DNA of 64,000 bases from Chitinophaga caseinilytica (GTDB lineage: Bacteria > Bacteroidota > Bacteroidia > Chitinophagales > Chitinophagaceae): contig NZ_CP150096.1 in assembly GCF_038396765.1 (NCBI RefSeq), positions 2,091,001 through 2,155,000 of the forward strand, written 5' to 3'. A model generated the notes under the pieces. The model searched no databases, was not told the origin of the DNA, and saw only the letters and a list, made by a program, of their open reading frames with translations. The position numbers and the translations under genes were made by a program. This document shows positions 24,779 through 33,811 of the stretch, piece by piece (within the stretch, counting starts at the first letter, position 1; every line of letters begins with the position of its first letter).

Positions 24779-26134
24779 ATGGACACGCAGGTAACCACCG
24801 TTGAGGCGTTGAACATCCTCCTGATTTACTGCGAAAAGCTCGGGTGGCCGGTAGACCAGATCGTCCGCGATTCGGGGATCGATCCGGAAACGCTGGAGGT
24901 TTTCCAGCACCCGGTTACTTTGCGGATGTTGTCCGGTTTTTTTGAATCGGCGGTGCGCGTTACCGGCGATCCGCATATCGGGTTGCACATCGGCCATGTC
25001 TCGAACCTCGACGCATTGGGGATCGTGGGGCAATTATACCGTTACAGCAAAAACGTGCGGGAAGGGATGTTCCGCATCCAGCGTTACCTTCCCATCCTCC
25101 ATACCGTTTTCGATTTCGACCTCGTGGAAAGTGACGACGCGGCCCGCGTGATCATGACGCCCCGGCACCATATGCCCGAAGCCGCGTTCGTTTCCCGGCA
25201 GTTCGTGGAACTGGCCATGGCCTATTGCAAACACGGCACGCAGTACGCTTCGCAGATAGATTTGCTGCCGTTCGAAGTACATTTTTCCTGGAAGCTGTCG
25301 CCGGAAGAAGAACAATATTACGCGACCATTTTCAACTGCCCGGTTTTCGGCGGCCGCGAATATACCCAATTGCTGTATCGCCGCGGCGATGCCGATATCC
25401 CGAACTTTTTCTACAACCCGGTTTTGCTGAAGGCGTTGGAAGCCGGTGCGGAAGCGGGGATGGAAATGGGCCCCTGGTCCAGCAACGATCTCCAGAAGGC
25501 ATTGCTCATCATGAACGTGGAAGAAAAGGAGCGGAGCCGCATCGCCAGGAGCCTTCACGACGGCGTTTGCGGCACCCTGGCCGCGGTGCGCCTGCATCTC
25601 GGCGCCCTGCAAAACCAACTGCCGGCCCAGCAACAGGCGGATTTCCTGCAAACCCTCGCCCTGCTCGACGAAGCCGCCCGCGAAGTCCGCAAAACCGCCC
25701 ACAGCCTCATGCCGGAAACACTGCAACATTACGGCCTCCACGAAGCGCTGGATACGCATTGCCGCAACCTCGCGCCCTGCTGCCCCGCGCAGATCAATTA
25801 TTACAGTTTCGGCAACACTTTCCGGTTCGATCCCGGTGCGGAGCTGACGGTGTACCGCATCGCGCAGGAACTGATACAAAACGCCGTGAAACATGCACAG
25901 GCAACGAGCATCATCGTACAACTACAATTCGCCGCGCCCGATATTTCGCTGACGATCGAAGACGACGGCATCGGGTTTTCGGCAGACCGGATGCGCCCCG
26001 GCTCTGGGCTCGACATCCTCCGCCAAAACGTATCCGGCCTCGGCGGCACCATCGAATGGGACGGCCGCACGGGCGCCGGCACCGCCGTAACGCTGGTAAT
26101 CCCTTCCCTGCAGCCGCACCTCGTCCGCGAGTAG
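24779..26134 (+). CDS. Hybrid sensor: AraC-type arabinose-binding-like domain fused to a NarL-type histidine kinase
   Basis: 451 residues, with no transmembrane segment or signal peptide, so cytosolic. Residues about 15-210 resemble the N-terminal ligand-sensing domain of OruR/VirS-type AraC regulators (DPHIGLHIGHVSNLDALGIV, SRQFVELAMAY). No AraC DNA-binding domain follows. Instead there is a HisKA_3 dimerisation/phosphoacceptor region with ERSRIARSLHDGVCGTLAAV (H260, D261) and a HATPase domain (N-box ELIQNAVKHA, G-box DDGIGFS). This kinase class phosphorylates NarL-type response regulators, none of which is adjacent. It thus swaps a transcription factor's sensor onto a soluble kinase. Start ATG at 24779. 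Confidence 0.88.
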   Translation: MDTQVTTVEALNILLIYCEKLGWPVDQIVRDSGIDPETLEVFQHPVTLRMLSGFFESAVRVTGDPHIGLHIGHVSNLDALGIVGQLYRYSKNVREGMFRIQRYLPILHTVFDFDLVESDDAARVIMTPRHHMPEAAFVSRQFVELAMAYCKHGTQYASQIDLLPFEVHFSWKLSPEEEQYYATIFNCPVFGGREYTQLLYRRGDADIPNFFYNPVLLKALEAGAEAGMEMGPWSSNDLQKALLIMNVEEKERSRIARSLHDGVCGTLAAVRLHLGALQNQLPAQQQADFLQTLALLDEAAREVRKTAHSLMPETLQHYGLHEALDTHCRNLAPCCPAQINYYSFGNTFRFDPGAELTVYRIAQELIQNAVKHAQATSIIVQLQFAAPDISLTIEDDGIGFSADRMRPGSGLDILRQNVSGLGGTIEWDGRTGAGTAVTLVIPSLQPHLVRE

Positions 26135-26257
26135 TGCGATTTGTATTATTTTATTATTAATTTGCCGGCAGGCCTTATGACCGATCAACCAAAAGCCTAA
26201 AATTTGCGCGCCGAACCGGGCCATGTTCCGGCATCATTACAATTAAACGGGGTTCGC

Positions 26258-26854
26258 ATGACCTGGAAGGAGTCTGATGAAATATTATGGGTAGACGCTC
26301 TGCGCAACAACAGCACCGAAGCTTTCGATGCGCTGTACCGTGCGTATTTCCCGTCTGTGTACGCCAATATCTGCCGGCTGGTGCGCGAGCCTTCCGCCGC
26401 GCAGGACATTGTCCAGGAAGTATTCATCCGCCTCTGGGAGAAGCGCCATCAGCTGAAACCCGGCCAGCCCGCAGGCAACTGGCTGTTCGTAGTGAGTTAC
26501 AACCGCTCCGTTTCCTGGCTGCGGAAAGACCTTCGCGAAAAATTGCGCGTAGAAGGCCTGGAATCCCTGACCGACCTGCCCGGCGAGCCCGGATGGGACC
26601 ATACCTCCCTGCAGCTGGAAATGCTGGAAAAAGCCATCGAACAGTTGCCGCCGCAACGGAAAAAAGTGTTTTTGCTATGTAAGGTACAGGGCCGCACCTA
26701 TGCCGAGGCGGCTTCGGAACTGCAGATTTCCCACTATACCGTGAAGGAACATATCCAGAAAGCCAGCCAGTTCATCCGCGAATACGTGCGGCTGCAACCG
26801 GAATGGCAGGCCCTGGCGCTGGGGGCGCCACTCGTAGCACATCTGCTGGGCTAA
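26258..26854 (+). CDS. ECF RNA polymerase sigma factor
   Basis: 198 residues from the ATG at 26258. Sigma region 2 (FDALYRAYFPSVYANICRLV, DIVQEVFIRLWEKR) and region 4 (LPPQRKKVFLLCKVQGRTYA, SHYTVKEHIQKASQFI) are clear. It is the Bacteroidota ECF type that works with FecR anti-sigma factors. The FecR gene begins 66 nt downstream, and the STN-bearing SusC at 28187 completes the trans-envelope relay. A ligand-bound SusC would signal via FecR to free this sigma factor and switch on the locus to about 35125. Confidence 0.93.
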   Translation: MTWKESDEILWVDALRNNSTEAFDALYRAYFPSVYANICRLVREPSAAQDIVQEVFIRLWEKRHQLKPGQPAGNWLFVVSYNRSVSWLRKDLREKLRVEGLESLTDLPGEPGWDHTSLQLEMLEKAIEQLPPQRKKVFLLCKVQGRTYAEAASELQISHYTVKEHIQKASQFIREYVRLQPEWQALALGAPLVAHLLG

Positions 26855-26920
26855 AAAAATATTTCTTCCCCCAACCCCCTTTTTTCAATTTCCGCGTATT
26901 TACTATAAACCTGACCGCCT

Positions 26921-28081
26921 TTGGAGGATCCATTACAATATCTTCGGGAGCTGCTCGCCAAACCGGACTGGACGGACGATGAACGCCGCTGGTTGCTGCA
27001 TTACCTGGAACATACGCCCGCAACGGAACTGAAAACGCTGTTGCTGGAAGCGTTCCGCGAAAGGAACATCCCCGCGTACGATCCCGCATTGCAGGAATCC
27101 CTGCTGGCCGGTATCCACGCCCGGATGCAGCCGGCAACGACCGTTCGCCGGATGGGCTGGTGGCGCGCTGCCGCGGCCGTTGGCGGGATAGCGGTGCTCC
27201 TGGCGGGAGGGGCGGTGTTGATGCGCCAGTCGCAGCCTATGAAACCGGTCGCCAAAGCGGATGTGCATATTCCGGAGGAAGTGAACGGCAACATCGCGCC
27301 GGGCGGCAACAAAGCCCGGCTGGTATTGCGCAACGGGAAGACCGTGGTGCTCGACCAAACCGCCGACGGACATATCGGCGAAGGCAATGTGGAAAAGAAA
27401 GATGCGGAATTGCTGTATGCATCGGAGGAAGGAAGCGGTGGAGGAAGCAATACGCTCATCACGCCGCGCGGCGGGCAATACCGCGTTCGGCTGTCTGACG
27501 GCACGAAGGTCTGGCTCAACGCCGCCAGCCGGCTGGAGTACCCGGTGGCGTTCGGCGGAAAGGAAAGACTGGTTTCCCTCACCGGAGAAGCCTATTTCGA
27601 AGTGGCGGCGGATGTGCAGCGGCCGTTTTTTGTGATGGTGGACGGGATGAAAGTGCAGGTACTGGGAACGAAGTTTAACGTTAACGCATATACGGAAGAA
27701 AAGCAATTCACGACCGCTTTGCTCGAAGGCGCGGTGCGGGTGACGGGCGGCGGCCGGCAGGTGACGCTCAGGCCGGGCCAGGAGTCTGCCTTCTCGCCCA
27801 AATCCGGATCGCTGAAGCAATATGACGGCGATATGGAAAGCGCGGTGGCCTGGAAGAACGGTATCATCACTTTCCGGAACGACGAACTGTCTGCCGTTAT
27901 GCGCGACCTGGGCCGGTGGTACGATGTGGACGTCGCCTACGAACCGGGGCTCGATAAGGAAATTCATGTAACGGGCGCCATGCGGAAACAGGAACACCTG
28001 GCCGAGGCGCTGAAAATTCTGGAATTGACGGCCGGCGTCCACTTTACGGTGGAAGGGCGCACGGTCAAAGTATCCCGATAA
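26921..28081 (+). CDS. FecR-family anti-sigma factor
   Basis: 386 residues with a TTG start at 26921. An in-frame stop lies just upstream (26912) and no ATG occurs before the conserved N-terminal helices, so the TTG is well supported. It has a cytoplasmic N-terminal helical region that holds sigma, one transmembrane helix (about 76-98), and a periplasmic FecR domain (about 165-285, with ITPRGGQYRVRLSDGTKVWL, SLTGEAYFEV and VLGTKFNVNAY). A C-terminal DUF4974-type domain (about 310-386) contacts the receptor's STN domain. It controls the ECF sigma encoded 66 nt upstream. Confidence 0.93.
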   Translation: MEDPLQYLRELLAKPDWTDDERRWLLHYLEHTPATELKTLLLEAFRERNIPAYDPALQESLLAGIHARMQPATTVRRMGWWRAAAAVGGIAVLLAGGAVLMRQSQPMKPVAKADVHIPEEVNGNIAPGGNKARLVLRNGKTVVLDQTADGHIGEGNVEKKDAELLYASEEGSGGGSNTLITPRGGQYRVRLSDGTKVWLNAASRLEYPVAFGGKERLVSLTGEAYFEVAADVQRPFFVMVDGMKVQVLGTKFNVNAYTEEKQFTTALLEGAVRVTGGGRQVTLRPGQESAFSPKSGSLKQYDGDMESAVAWKNGIITFRNDELSAVMRDLGRWYDVDVAYEPGLDKEIHVTGAMRKQEHLAEALKILELTAGVHFTVEGRTVKVSR

Positions 28082-28186
28082 AATAGTTAAAAAGCTGGCC
28101 TGTGGCCGATCGGAGGGGACGCCTTCCGTGCTGCCCATGCCATGCCCGGAAGCATACTTTAGCATTATTAAAACACACGACTTGTT

Positions 28187-31100
28187 ATGAAGAAACGCAT
28201 GAATCCCGCGGCGCAGACCGGTGGCGCGGGCATCCGGAGGCGGAAGGCCCCTCCGGCCCTGCACCTTTTGCTACTGCTGGCGCTGTTTGCCGGAATGCGG
28301 TCTGTAGCGGCCGTTCGCGTGCAAGACATTCCGCTGAACGTCCAGGTGCGCGACGCCGGCCTGGAAACCATCATCAAGATCATCCGCCAGCAAAGCGATT
28401 ACCTTTTTATTTTCAAAGACGAGAACCTCGCGCGCCTCAACAGCCGCATCACCCTGCAAATGCAGAACGCATCGATCCGGGAAGTGATGGACAAATGCCT
28501 CGACGGGTCGCCGCTCACGTACCGCATCGTCGATAAAACCGTCATCCTCATGAGCCGCGACGAGCCGGCGAAAGCCGCCGTGAAACTGGCAGGTGTGGTG
28601 ACCGACGCCGACAGCAGGGAACCTTTGCCCGGGGTGTCCGTAGCCCTGAAAGGCGCACCCGGCGGAACGGTAACCGATGCCAACGGGCGCTTCGCCGTGC
28701 AGAACGCAGACCTTCCGGCCACGCTGGTATTCACCTTCATCGGCTACACTTCCAAAACCATAACCGTTACGGACGATAATCCCGTGCAGGTTTTCCTCCA
28801 GCGCGAAACCCGCAACATCCAGCAGGTAGTGGTGGTGGGATATGGCTCCCAAAAGAAGACGGAGCTCACCGGTTCCATCAGCACTTTCCGGCCCGACGAA
28901 CTGAACGCGCGGCCGGTATTGGGGCCCGACCAAATGTTGCAGGGGCGCATGCCGGGCGTGAACATCTCTTCCGCTTCGGGGATGCCCGGGTCAGGCCTGC
29001 GCGTGAGCGTACGCGGAACGGGATCGCTGAGCGCCAGCAACGAGCCGCTGTACGTGATCGACGGTGTGCCCATCATTCCGCACGACGCCGGAATGTTCAA
29101 TTTCGGTGGACGGATGAACCCGCTCTCGCAGTTGAACCCGCAAGACATCGCCTCCGTGGAAGTGCTGAAAGATGCCGCATCGGCCGCCATTTACGGTTCC
29201 CGCGCCACCAACGGCGTAGTGCTCATCACCACCAAAAGCGGAAAGAAAGGCACCGGCCAGCTGAGCCTCAACGCGTGGACGGGCATGTCGGAAGTGATGA
29301 ACCTGCACAAGATCAAAATGGCGGATTCGAAATTGTACCTCGAAGTCGCCAACGAAGCGATCGATAATTACAACAAACAATACGGCTACGAACCCGGCAA
29401 CAGCAAATTCATCCAGGGCATCGACCATCCCTATCCCGGATTGCCCGATACCGACTGGATGGACCTGGTGCTGCGGAAAGCCTGGTCGCAGAACGTAGAC
29501 CTGTCCGTTTCCGGCGGCAACGATAAAACCACGTATTACATTTCGGGCGGTTTCCTCAACCAGCAGGGCACCATCATCCATAACGACCTGAAAAAATACA
29601 CGGGCCGCATCAACCTTGCCAGCGAGCCCCTCAGCTGGCTGCGCACCGGTGTGAACCTGAGCTTCAGCTTCTCAGACAACAACCGCGTGCCCGGCTCCAA
29701 CCTCGGCTCCACCGTGATGGGGCGCAGCTTGCCGCAACGGCCGTTCGACCGGCCCTACAAGCCCGATGGCTCCTATTATGTGGGAGGCACTTCCGACCTG
29801 GTGTACCACAATCCCATCCAGATCCTGAAAGAAGAAGTGGCGCAATTGCAGAGCTATCGTATGATCGGCAATGCCTTCGCGGAACTGCGGCTCCTGCCCG
29901 GCCTGACGTACAAAACGTCCTTCGGCACGGATCTCGGTCTTACCAACGATTACGTGTACTACAACGCCAAACATCCCTACGGAACGGGCAACGGGCGGAT
30001 CGCGGATAACCGCCGCTGGATGACGAACATCCTCCTCGAAAATACCCTTACCTATTCCAAACTTTTCGGTCAGCTGAAGCTGGACGTGCTCGGCGGACAT
30101 TCGTTCCAGCGGGTGATGACGTCTACCAGCGGCATCGACGGCAACGGTTTCCCCGCGCCTTCGTTCGACGTGCTCGATGCGGCTTCCGTTATCAACAGCG
30201 CTACTACCAACCTGTATGGAAACGCGATGGAATCTTATTTCGGGCGTGCGAACGTAGCGTTCCGGGAGCGGTATTTGCTGGGCGCTTCCATCAGGACCGA
30301 CGGGTCGTCACGCTTTTCGCCGGAAAACCGTTACGGATATTTCCCTTCCGTTTCGGCGGGATGGCAGGTGTCTAAAGAGCCGTGGTGGCAGATGCCCGCT
30401 ACCGACCTGAAACTGCGTATGAGCTACGGCGCTACCGGCAACCAGGAAGGCGTAAGCAACTACGCGTACCAGGCTTTGACCGGCGGCGGATTTAACTACG
30501 ACGGTAAAAGCGGGATCGCCATCACCGGGTTCGGCAACAATGCCCTCACCTGGGAAAAGGCCAACCAGTTCGATGCCGGCGTGGAAATTGCCCTGTGGAA
30601 AGGTGCGCTCAACTTCACGGTGGATTACTTCGTGAAAAACACGACGAACCTCCTGTACAACATGCCCATCCACGCTACATCCGGCTTCACCAGCATCACG
30701 AGCAATATCGGTTCCATGCGCAATAATGGCCTGGAAGTCGCCGTGAGCGCCAATTACCGGTTTGGCGACCTGCAATGGCAGTCGGATTTCAACATCTCCT
30801 TCATCCGCAACCGCATCACTTCCCTCATCGGCAATACCGACCTGCTTTCCGTCGGCAACAACCGCGGCCTGCAGGTAGGGAAAGATATCGGCAGCATCTG
30901 GGTATATAGAATGCTCGGCATTTTCCAGGACGATAAGGAAGTGCCCGAACCGCAGTACAAGACCGGTGTTCGCGCGGGCGACGTGCATTACGAAGACCTC
31001 AACGGCGACGGCGTCATCGATATCAACGACCGCCAGGTGGTGGGCAGCTCCAATCCCGACTTCTTCGGCGGATGGAACAATACTTTCCGCTACAAAAATT

Positions 31101-31555
31101 TCGACCTGACGGTTTTCCTCAACTATACCTACGGCGGCGATGTGTATGCCACGTCGCGCATTATGGTCGAAAGGCTGGGACAGAACGGGACGAACAATTT
31201 CAAACGCATCGCCGAATCCCGGTGGACGGGGCCGGGCACGAGCAATACCGTTCCCCGCGCGATCTACAACCAGGCGCATAACCTGGCGAACTCGTCGCGG
31301 TGGCTGGAAGACGGGAGTTTCCTGCGCGTGCGGACCGTTTCATTAGGGTACGAACTCCCGCAATCCTGGCTGCAACGTGCGCACATCAAGCGTTTGCGCG
31401 TGTACGCGCAGGCGGATAACCTGGCGCTGTGGACGAAATATTCCGGCCTCGATCCGGAAGTATCGTCCGACCTGGACCCGCGTTTCCTCGGGGAAGACAA
31501 CCTCGTGCTGCCGCAGCCGCGTTCTTTCAATTTCGGCATCAACCTGCATTTTTAA
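28187..31555 (+). CDS. SusC-like TonB-dependent transducer with STN domain
   Basis: 1122 residues. A long signal region with an Arg/Lys-rich head (about 1-42) leads to a secretin/TonB N-terminal (STN) domain (about 45-125, IKIIRQQSDYLFIFKDE, SIREVMDKCLDG). A carboxypeptidase-regulatory domain (about 135-210), the SusC TonB box (VVVVGYGSQKKTELTGS), the plug and the barrel follow. The STN domain distinguishes it from the first SusC and is the part that contacts FecR, so this protein both transports and signals. SusD follows after 21 nt. The cargo is unknown; the phosphodiester glycosidase downstream hints at a phosphodiester-linked glycan. Confidence 0.94.
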   Translation: MKKRMNPAAQTGGAGIRRRKAPPALHLLLLLALFAGMRSVAAVRVQDIPLNVQVRDAGLETIIKIIRQQSDYLFIFKDENLARLNSRITLQMQNASIREVMDKCLDGSPLTYRIVDKTVILMSRDEPAKAAVKLAGVVTDADSREPLPGVSVALKGAPGGTVTDANGRFAVQNADLPATLVFTFIGYTSKTITVTDDNPVQVFLQRETRNIQQVVVVGYGSQKKTELTGSISTFRPDELNARPVLGPDQMLQGRMPGVNISSASGMPGSGLRVSVRGTGSLSASNEPLYVIDGVPIIPHDAGMFNFGGRMNPLSQLNPQDIASVEVLKDAASAAIYGSRATNGVVLITTKSGKKGTGQLSLNAWTGMSEVMNLHKIKMADSKLYLEVANEAIDNYNKQYGYEPGNSKFIQGIDHPYPGLPDTDWMDLVLRKAWSQNVDLSVSGGNDKTTYYISGGFLNQQGTIIHNDLKKYTGRINLASEPLSWLRTGVNLSFSFSDNNRVPGSNLGSTVMGRSLPQRPFDRPYKPDGSYYVGGTSDLVYHNPIQILKEEVAQLQSYRMIGNAFAELRLLPGLTYKTSFGTDLGLTNDYVYYNAKHPYGTGNGRIADNRRWMTNILLENTLTYSKLFGQLKLDVLGGHSFQRVMTSTSGIDGNGFPAPSFDVLDAASVINSATTNLYGNAMESYFGRANVAFRERYLLGASIRTDGSSRFSPENRYGYFPSVSAGWQVSKEPWWQMPATDLKLRMSYGATGNQEGVSNYAYQALTGGGFNYDGKSGIAITGFGNNALTWEKANQFDAGVEIALWKGALNFTVDYFVKNTTNLLYNMPIHATSGFTSITSNIGSMRNNGLEVAVSANYRFGDLQWQSDFNISFIRNRITSLIGNTDLLSVGNNRGLQVGKDIGSIWVYRMLGIFQDDKEVPEPQYKTGVRAGDVHYEDLNGDGVIDINDRQVVGSSNPDFFGGWNNTFRYKNFDLTVFLNYTYGGDVYATSRIMVERLGQNGTNNFKRIAESRWTGPGTSNTVPRAIYNQAHNLANSSRWLEDGSFLRVRTVSLGYELPQSWLQRAHIKRLRVYAQADNLALWTKYSGLDPEVSSDLDPRFLGEDNLVLPQPRSFNFGINLHF

Positions 31556-31576
31556 ACAACCGAAGCAAACATCGTC

Positions 31577-32863
31577 ATGAAAAGAATATTGATACCGGCA
31601 CTGATCATGGGCAGCCTCGCGGTTGCATCCTGCAGCAAAATGCTGGACGTGAAATCGCATTCGGCGGTAGCCACCAATTCATTGTCGGAAGCCGACGTGG
31701 AAGCCTTTTTGACAGGCGTGTACAACAGGGTGCAGAACGCGCCCGGATCGGAGTCGTACATTTCGTTCGACATCGTGGGCGGCAACCTCATCAACTCCGG
31801 CGCTACCAGCGACGGGGGGCTGAATACTTTTATCAGCAACGTGCTGCGGCCCGAGAACGGGCTCATGTCCGCCGCCTGGAACGGGTATTATTCCTCGCTG
31901 TACCAGGTGAACAACCTGCTGGAAACCCTTGGCCGGATGAGCCCTTCCGCCCGCAAAACTGAAATTGAAGGGATCGTGCACTTCTTCCGCGGGCTCATCT
32001 ATTACAACCTCGTTACCCGCTGGGGCGGCGTGCCGGTGCTGGAAAAAAATACTTCCGAAAAAGTAACGCGCAACACCGAAGCGCAAACCTGGGCGTTCAT
32101 CGAAAAGGAACTGGAAATCGCTATCGCGCAAGCGCCGGCGTATACTTCCGGCGGCTATTACAAAGTGACCAACATGGGCGCAAAGGCGCTGATGGCGCGG
32201 GTGAAATTGGCACAAGGCAAGAAACCGGAAGCGGCGGCGCTGGCGGAGGAAGTGATCGGCAGCGGATCGTTTGCGCTGGACGCATTCGAAAAGATCTTCC
32301 GCGCCACGGCCAATACTGAGGAAATATTTTCCTTCAGGAACCTGACCATCGAATCCTCGATCCGGGTGAGCACGCTTTTCTACACCTACGCCCACAGCGT
32401 GAAAGGCAGCTACGTGTACCGGCCCACGCAGGAAACGATGGATATGTTTTCGGCGGACGACAAGCGTACCGCCATGTCTGTGGAAACTTTCCAGGGATTG
32501 CGCGTCATCAATAAGTATCCCAGCGGCCAGTCGGGCACCGACCCCATCGTGGTGGCCCGCCTGGGAGAAATGTACCTGATCAGCGCGGAAGCGCAGGGGC
32601 TCGCGGGGCTGGGGAGGCTCAACGAGCTGCGCGCCGCGCGTGGACTGACTCCCGTTAACCCTTCCGGCGAAGCCGCCTACCTCGATGCCGTGTTGCTGGA
32701 GCGGAGGAAGGAATTGCTGGGCGAAGGGTTCAGGTGGTACGATCTCGTGCGCACCGGGAAAGCAGTGGCTACGCTCGGGATCATGGACCGGGAAGTGAAA
32801 TATCCCCTGCCCATGAACGAGCTGGCACTCAACGGCAACCTCGAACAAAACGACGATTACTAA
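31577..32863 (+). CDS. SusD/RagB-family lipoprotein (short)
   Basis: 428 residues, with a lipoprotein signal ending at Cys19. SusD features include AEIEGIVHFFRG-type helices, YYNLVTRWGGVPVL, the LGEMYLISAEAQGLAG helix and the terminal PLPMNELALNGNLEQNDDY. It is about 80 residues shorter than the SusD at 10613 and lacks some loops in the second half. It partners the STN-SusC encoded 21 nt upstream. Confidence 0.92.
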   Translation: MKRILIPALIMGSLAVASCSKMLDVKSHSAVATNSLSEADVEAFLTGVYNRVQNAPGSESYISFDIVGGNLINSGATSDGGLNTFISNVLRPENGLMSAAWNGYYSSLYQVNNLLETLGRMSPSARKTEIEGIVHFFRGLIYYNLVTRWGGVPVLEKNTSEKVTRNTEAQTWAFIEKELEIAIAQAPAYTSGGYYKVTNMGAKALMARVKLAQGKKPEAAALAEEVIGSGSFALDAFEKIFRATANTEEIFSFRNLTIESSIRVSTLFYTYAHSVKGSYVYRPTQETMDMFSADDKRTAMSVETFQGLRVINKYPSGQSGTDPIVVARLGEMYLISAEAQGLAGLGRLNELRAARGLTPVNPSGEAAYLDAVLLERRKELLGEGFRWYDLVRTGKAVATLGIMDREVKYPLPMNELALNGNLEQNDDY

Positions 32864-32872
32864 TCCTGAAAC

Positions 32873-33793
32873 ATGATTTTTATGCTGAATAAATATAAAA
32901 TGGTGTGGGCGATGACGCTGGCATACGCCCTGCTCATCGGCTGCAAGAAAGACGAAGCCGCGGCACAGGCGCCGGTTACCTTGAAAAGCCCCCTCACCCA
33001 GCGCCTCCTCGACAGCGCCGGCGTCATGGCGCAGGTGTTCAGCGATACGCTGTTCGAAGTGAGCCCCGGTATTAAGGAAACCGACATTCACTACCTTTCC
33101 CGCGAAGGCTATTCCATGCGCGCGTTCATCCTGGAGGTCGACGTCAACCATCCGAACATCCTCCTGCAGGCGGGAACGCCGTACAACGCCACGGCCTACG
33201 CCATGCAAACCGTTCCCGACATAGCGAAGTACATGGAAAAACCCGACTACCGCGTGATGGCGGCGGTGAACGCAGACTTCTTCAACACGTCTACCGGCGA
33301 ACCGCGCGGCATTTACGTGAAAGACGGGAAAGTCCTCAAAACCACCTGGGCCAACGCGCGCAGCGCAACGTTCATCGGCGTGCTGAAAAACGGGAAACCC
33401 TACATCGGCGACCGCGACGATTTCGTGGCGAAGCAAAATGACCTGGAAGACGCCCTGGGCGGTGGCCCCATGCTGGTGCGCAACAATCAGATACTCACGC
33501 AAACCGACCTTTCCGTGGAGCCCCGCACCGGCGTGGGCATGAACGAACAGGGGAAAATGTACTTCATCGTGGTGGACGGCCGCAGTTTCTACTATTCCAA
33601 CGGTTGCACGATCACGCAACTGGGCCAGATGCTCAAAGCCTGCGGCTCCACGATCGCCGTGAACGTAGATGGCGGCGGCAGCAGCACGTTCATGATCAAA
33701 CATCCATTGGCCGACGTCTGGCAGGTACGCAACCGCCCCAGCGACGGCACCAACCGCGCAGTCGGTAACGCCTGGATGATCATTTCACGATAA
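32873..33793 (+). CDS. Phosphodiester glycosidase (NAGPA-family) lipoprotein
   Basis: 306 residues. A lipoprotein-like signal ends at Cys24; the ATG at 32873 is used here, and 32882 is equally possible. The body matches the phosphodiester glycosidase family (NAGPA/DUF2233), with AAVNADFFNTSTGEPRGIYV, GGGPMLVRNNQ and the catalytic-region NVDGGGSSTF near the end. Human NAGPA removes GlcNAc from GlcNAc-1-phospho-mannose; bacterial members cleave sugar-1-phosphodiesters of various glycans. It lies 9 nt after susD, so it belongs to the sigma-controlled locus and probably acts on the imported or surface-bound glycan. Confidence 0.87.
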   Translation: MIFMLNKYKMVWAMTLAYALLIGCKKDEAAAQAPVTLKSPLTQRLLDSAGVMAQVFSDTLFEVSPGIKETDIHYLSREGYSMRAFILEVDVNHPNILLQAGTPYNATAYAMQTVPDIAKYMEKPDYRVMAAVNADFFNTSTGEPRGIYVKDGKVLKTTWANARSATFIGVLKNGKPYIGDRDDFVAKQNDLEDALGGGPMLVRNNQILTQTDLSVEPRTGVGMNEQGKMYFIVVDGRSFYYSNGCTITQLGQMLKACGSTIAVNVDGGGSSTFMIKHPLADVWQVRNRPSDGTNRAVGNAWMIISR

Positions 33794-33811
33794 CCCGAAT
33801 CCCATTTCAGC

